64,000 bases of DNA from Nocardia niigatensis NBRC 100131 (GTDB lineage Bacteria > Actinomycetota > Actinomycetes > Mycobacteriales > Mycobacteriaceae). The notes under the pieces are model-generated. The model saw only the letters and a program-made list of their open reading frames with translations, made no database searches and was not told the DNA's origin. Shown here one piece after another: positions 60,392-64,000 of this stretch (positions within the stretch are counted from its first letter, which is position 1; every line of letters begins with the position of its first letter). The position numbers were made by a program, and so were the translations under genes. The stretch covers positions 62,001 to 126,000 of the forward strand of contig NZ_BAGC01000112.1 of NCBI RefSeq assembly GCF_000308655.1, in the 5' to 3' direction.

Positions 60392-61171
60392 ATGGAGTTC
60401 GACGCCGACCCGGCCGCGCTGGCGCTGCCCGTGCCACCGACCTTCGGCTCGGTGCTGCGGCGACTCCGTGACGAAAGGGGTGCCTCGCGCGAACGGCTCG
60501 CATTCAACGCGGGCGTCAGCGCGAGCTACGTGACCCACTTGGAAAAGGGCGAAAGAGATCGCCCCGCCCGCGAAGTCGTGAGTGCCCTGACACGGTATCT
60601 GGACCGGCTCTCACCGCTCGCCCCGGAGGAACAGCGGCAACTCCTGGACCTCGCCGGCCTCGAACCACTGGAGCAGCCGAGCATGGCCGACCTGCGCACC
60701 GACCTCGGGCGCGGCATCGAGCACACTCTGTCACTGTACGAACCACACCTGGCCGCCTACCTGGACACGAGACTGAATGTCCTTGTCGCCAACCGGAGTT
60801 TCGACCGCGCCTTCCCCGGCCTGTCCGACGACGTGAACCTCCTGCGCTGGATGCTCGGAAACCCTTATGCCAAAGCGGTTCTCGTCGAATGGGAGAAGGA
60901 ACTGCGGATCGCGATCCAATGGTTCAACGGCTCGAGCGCGCAGAACGGCGAGCCAGCCTGGTCCGAGGACCTGCTGCGCGAACTGAGCAGCTACCCGCTG
61001 TTCATGGAGATCTGGTCGAAGACCACGGCCAGATACGGAGGCGTCCGCCCTCTCGTCCGGCTGCGAGACCACCTCACCGGCCGCCAGACCACCGTCGTCG
61101 GACAACTCTTCAGCGTCTACAGCACGGCATATCCGGGGAAGCTGCAGATCTTCATCGGTCTACGGAGCTGA
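60392..61171 (+). CDS. XRE regulator with MmyB-like ligand domain
   Basis: A 259-residue regulator: N-terminal HTH (FGSVLRRLRDERGASRERLAFNAGVSASYVTHLEKGERDRP) then an MmyB-like PAS/ligand domain (HLAAYLDTRLNVLVANRSFDRAFPGL...NLLRWMLGNPYAKAVLVEWEKELR). Such proteins bind fatty-acid-like ligands in Streptomyces and neighbours. AAGG precedes ATG 60392. Divergent from the AI-2E gene, with a 220-bp gap showing no clear repeat. The usual divergent SDR partner of MmyB regulators is absent. Confidence 0.88.
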   Translation: MEFDADPAALALPVPPTFGSVLRRLRDERGASRERLAFNAGVSASYVTHLEKGERDRPAREVVSALTRYLDRLSPLAPEEQRQLLDLAGLEPLEQPSMADLRTDLGRGIEHTLSLYEPHLAAYLDTRLNVLVANRSFDRAFPGLSDDVNLLRWMLGNPYAKAVLVEWEKELRIAIQWFNGSSAQNGEPAWSEDLLRELSSYPLFMEIWSKTTARYGGVRPLVRLRDHLTGRQTTVVGQLFSVYSTAYPGKLQIFIGLRS

Positions 61172-61216
61172 CCGCCGGCATCAGTCGCTGAACACTCACG
61201 TCGCGCCGGCGCGAGA

Positions 61217-61639
61217 TCAGCGCATTTGCGTGAAGGTGGAGTAGTGGTCGCTGGTGTACCAGGCCGAGCCGTTGTCGCCGGTCACGATCCGCTCGGCATC
61301 GCGGTTTCGGCCCGGCTGCTTGCAGTTGACGTCCCACTCCCGATACCCGACGCCACCGGGCAACAGCCCGCCCCGGTTCTGCCAGGTGGTACCGCCATGG
61401 GTGCCGGGACAGTCGGCCGGCGGCCACTTGCCCTGGTCGATCAGGCCCAAGGTCGTCCAGGCTCGCTGGGGTACCGCGGAATCCACCAGGCGAACCTCCG
61501 CACCGACCACCGTCGAGTGCGCGCTCGCGTGTTCCGTGTATCCGCCCGACAACAGCACCGCCACTGTGGCGAGCACTGCCGACGCGACAGCAATTGCCTT
61601 GCCCCACAACGTTCTCAACGCGTTCGTCTCCACCGTCAT
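61217..61639 (-). CDS. Secreted guanyl-specific ribonuclease (N1/T1, barnase-like)
   Basis: A 140-residue secreted protein: signal peptide (IAVASAVLATVAVLLSGG), then the microbial RNase fold: ALPQRAWTTLGLIDQGKWP-like helix (here VPQRAWTTLGLIDQGKWPP), WQNRGGLLP, catalytic Glu in YREWDV, Arg in AERIVTG and His in DHYSTF. Cysteines at the loop could pair. No barstar-like inhibitor gene adjoins it, which is normal for secreted forms made through Sec without a cytosolic pool. Confidence 0.82.
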   Translation of the reverse strand: MTVETNALRTLWGKAIAVASAVLATVAVLLSGGYTEHASAHSTVVGAEVRLVDSAVPQRAWTTLGLIDQGKWPPADCPGTHGGTTWQNRGGLLPGGVGYREWDVNCKQPGRNRDAERIVTGDNGSAWYTSDHYSTFTQMR

Positions 61640-61771
61640 GGGTGCTCACGGTGCCACACGGGTCTGAATCAGCCCTCACGCCGAGCTGTCGTGCGGGTGA
61701 ATGCGGACCGGATGGCAGAGCCCTGGAGCGGACCGCGGCGCGGCCGTCGGGCCGGGCGCGCTGATCGGGCG

Positions 61772-61796
61772 TAGGTATCCAGAAAATAGGTATACC
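61772..61796. promoter_or_regulatory. TAGGTAT direct repeats upstream of the zinc-ribbon gene
   Basis: TAGGTATCC (61772-61780) and TAGGTATACC (61787-61796), 15 bp apart, AT-rich for this genome. A plausible promoter/operator for the gene at 61881. Nothing else stands out in 61640-61880. Confidence 0.45.
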
Positions 61797-61880
61797 CACG
61801 GGTCGTTCTACCGTCGTGATTTCGCGGCGCGTGGGTGAGTCTTGCTTCGACCGGATGGAAAACATCGCCGCGAGGTAGTC

Positions 61881-62639
61881 ATGAACGATCTCCAACAATT
61901 CGTCAGTCGAAATGCCGCGGGCGTCGAGAGCCTGATGCTGCGCCGGTGTGCGGGGTGCCGGGCATTGCACTCGCCGTTCATCGCGACGTGTTCGTCCTGC
62001 AGGTCGGAGGACTTCGAGTGGACCGACTCGTCCGGTTTCGGTGCCATCGTCTCGTGGCGACTGGTGCATCGGAACGTGGAGCAGGGATCCAGCGATGTCG
62101 TTCCGACCCTGATCGCCATCGTTGAACTGGACGAAGGTCCATGGATTTACACGACGATCGAAGGCGATGTTCCGCCCATCTCGGACGAGCCTGTTCGCGT
62201 CCGATTCGAGCCGCGACCTCGAACAGACCGCTTTCCGGTGTACACGGTGTGCCCCGAGCCCGCGCCGACCGAGGATGATGCGCAGGCCACGACCGCAATC
62301 GAGACCACCCGGCCGCAAGCGAAGCCGGAGTACGACAGTTCCTGGATTCGAACCGCACTGCACGACTGTGACCAGCTCGAGCGAGCGCACTGCCTCGATG
62401 CGAGCGCGAAGTCTATGCTCGGCTTCGCCGTCCGCTGGGCGCCGTTCGGCGGCGCCACCGCGGCCGAGCTGCTCGTGACATTCGGCATGAGCCGTCGGCG
62501 GTTCCTGCGAGCCGTCGAAGAAGCACTGCGCTCCGCACGCACCGACACCGATGTCGTGCGCAGGCTGAAGCGTCAGCTGAAGCAGTCGTTGAGCGAGGCG
62601 TGGCGGGCCGACCTCACGGCCCTGCCGGTCGGCGGCTGA
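61881..62639 (+). CDS. DUF35 zinc-ribbon/OB-fold protein with DUF3263-like C-terminal domain
   Basis: A 252-residue protein. Residues 20-45 form a zinc ribbon (Cys23, Cys26, Cys37, Cys40), and 46-120 an OB-fold (SSGFGAIVSWRLVHRN...TLIAIVELDEGPWIYTTI). This is the DUF35 type that partners acyl-CoA or thiolase enzymes. After a linker (125-150), residues 175-245 read SMLGFAVRWAPFGGATAAELLVTFGMSRRRFLRAVEEAL...VVRRLKRQLKQ, strongly resembling DUF3263, a small actinobacterial helical protein. No thiolase gene adjoins. ATG 61881. A kinase remnant begins right at its 3' end. Confidence 0.8.
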   Translation: MNDLQQFVSRNAAGVESLMLRRCAGCRALHSPFIATCSSCRSEDFEWTDSSGFGAIVSWRLVHRNVEQGSSDVVPTLIAIVELDEGPWIYTTIEGDVPPISDEPVRVRFEPRPRTDRFPVYTVCPEPAPTEDDAQATTAIETTRPQAKPEYDSSWIRTALHDCDQLERAHCLDASAKSMLGFAVRWAPFGGATAAELLVTFGMSRRRFLRAVEEALRSARTDTDVVRRLKRQLKQSLSEAWRADLTALPVGG

Positions 62640-62641
62640 CC

Positions 62642-63990
62642 GGACATCCGAACATTGTCACAGTCCATGCACGTGGGGGCCACGACGAGCGGGCGGCCAT
62701 ATCTTGTGATGCCCTACTACCCGCTGGATTCCCTCGCCGCCCGGATACGCCGTGAGGGGCCCGTGCCGGTGGAGACGGTGCTGCAGATCGGGGTGAAGAT
62801 CGCGAGCGCGTGGCGAGCGCGCACCGGATGGGCATCATCCATCGGGATGTGAAGCCGGACGACATACTGCTCACCGAATACGGTGATCCGGCCTTGACCG
62901 ACTTAGGTATTGCGGGGGCGCGGGTGGATTCGAGACGGAGTCGGGTCTGCTGACGGCGTCCCCGGCGTTCACGGCACCGTAGGTTCTGGCTGGGGAACCG
63001 GTCACCGGTGCCGCCGATATCTGTGGGCTCGGGGCGACGCTGTTCTGTGCGTTGTTTCGAACGTCGAAGCGGTGAGCAGGTGGTGGCGCAGTTCCTACGG
63101 ATTGCCAGTCAGCCGATACCCGACCTTCGTGAGCAAGGGATCTCCAATGATCTTGCGGCCCTGGTGGAATCAGCGATGCGTGCGGACCCGGCGCGTCGAC
63201 CATCCGCATCCGAGTTGGGCGCAGCGATCCAGGAGGTACAGCTGGCCGAGTCCTGTTGTCGGCCTGTCCGGACCCGCGGATCCTGGCGACCAGTCGCGAA
63301 CCGCTGGATATCGCCGGGGAAGTGGTGGTGCGTGTCCTGCCGTTGTCGACTCCGTCGGGTGACGGCCTGCACCGGCTGGGTGGGCTTCCCAAATACGATG
63401 AGGTCACCCTGTTCGCCGACCGCGCGGCGGCTGTCGTTCCTGGTTTCGAAATCACCGGGGAGAACAAGGAAGCCGTCGCCGGCATTTGTTCTCGGCTGGA
63501 TGGTCTGCCGTCGGCGATCGAATTGGCGGCGGCCAGAATGCGGACAATGTCGCCGGAGCAGATCCTGCAACGCTCGCGATCACCGAAAAGTACGGCGAAT
63601 ACCTGTGCGCTGTGGGGTTTGGGGATCGCCACGCTGCGCCGAGGAGAACGAGGCGAAGCCCAGCAGCATTTGCAGGAGTCGCTCCGATTGGACCGAGCCG
63701 CACACAGTCCCGTCATCGCGGCGCTCGACCTCGAGGGACTCGTATGCGCCGTCGGCGCAAGCGATTACAGCCGTGCGGCTGTCCTCATGGGCGCCGCGGA
63801 GCACCTGCTGAAAATCGTCCGCCTCCGAGTGCTCGGTATATCCCGAGCTGGACCGCGCGCACAACCAATTTCAGGCGGAAGTGCGTGGCGCCCTCGGAGA
63901 GCGTCGTTTCGAAGCGGATTTTCCGCCGTGGCTTGTCGATGGGGCGTCGGGAAGCCGCGTCGCGGCCTTCGCCCTCCGCGAACCAATCGA
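62642..63990 (+). pseudogene. Degraded PknK-type kinase/ATPase regulator
   Basis: Pieces of a PknK-like protein in several frames: HPNIVTVH; SGRPYLVMPYYPLDSLAARI; GIIHRDVKPDDILLTEYGDPALTDLG; a stop codon (TAG, about 62980) where Glu is expected; then AADICGLGATLF and VVAQFLRIASQPIPDLREQG...ADPARRPSASELG (kinase C-lobe). After a gap come ATPase parts (RILATSREPLDIAGEVVV; GICSRLDGLPSAIELAAARM) and TPR-like repeats (GLGIATLRRGERGEAQQHLQESLRLDRA). It starts mid-kinase, two bases after the upstream stop, so the N terminus was lost. It may run past 64000. Confidence 0.75.
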
Positions 63991-64000
63991 GGAACCCGCT

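Overview
The window is high-GC DNA from a mycolic-acid-forming actinomycete, most likely Nocardia or a close relative. This is inferred from an antigen-85-type mycolyltransferase, an LppU-like lipoprotein, a GpgS glucosyltransferase, cholesterol-ring genes (kshA, hsaA) under KstR-type boxes, and an ectABCD operon. There is no tRNA, rRNA, CRISPR array, intact insertion sequence or phage gene that I can support. Most genes are intact, but several loci are decaying.

Layout. 1-2.5 kb: tail of a molybdopterin oxidoreductase, an HxlR regulator, YaeQ and an L,D-transpeptidase-like lipoprotein. 2.7-8.1 kb: an OmpR-type response regulator, then ectABCD (ectoine and 5-hydroxyectoine) and a ChaA-type cation/proton antiporter. 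8.1-9.7 kb: an HTH protein, a broken MpaB-family gene and a small hypothetical. 9.7-15 kb: a tightly packed oxidative operon (P450, alpha/beta hydrolase, SDR, MymA-like flavin monooxygenase, TetR) behind two identical-type operators. 15-21.2 kb: XRE-cupin regulator and flavoprotein, SecD-head protein, hydrolase, AbiEii-like nucleotidyltransferase, lipoprotein and an orphan ParA. 21.4-26.1 kb: luciferase-like monooxygenase plus alcohol dehydrogenase with a divergent TetR, and a MarR/hydrolase pair. 26.3-33.6 kb: secreted lipase, a HypX-like CO-ligand enzyme with no hydrogenase nearby, a giant LuxR-type regulator carrying a (Gly-Thr)n hexanucleotide repeat, and an LppU-like lipoprotein. 33.6-42.1 kb: ABC exporter operon with its TetR, ctaD with a coupled 42-residue membrane peptide, divergent kshA/hsaA, and paired SMR transporters with a MarR.

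42.1-49.1 kb is the most system-like part. Four genes overlapping by ATGA (condensation-type acyltransferase, MFS exporter, GT39-type membrane glycosyltransferase, GpgS) run away from a divergent antigen-85-like mycolyltransferase. The order suggests synthesis, acylation and export of an unrecognised envelope glycolipid. 49-57 kb: PucR-type regulator, P450/TetR/SDR group, two pseudogenes, small conserved proteins and a secreted GH1 glycosidase. 57-64 kb: two tandem universal stress proteins, an AI-2E-type permease, an MmyB-like regulator, a secreted RNase, an unusual DUF35 zinc-ribbon/DUF3263-like fusion, and a heavily degraded PknK-type kinase/regulator fused directly to its 3' end.

A recurring theme is local regulation. 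Almost every regulator sits beside a clean inverted or direct repeat that I could read by eye, and these are listed separately.
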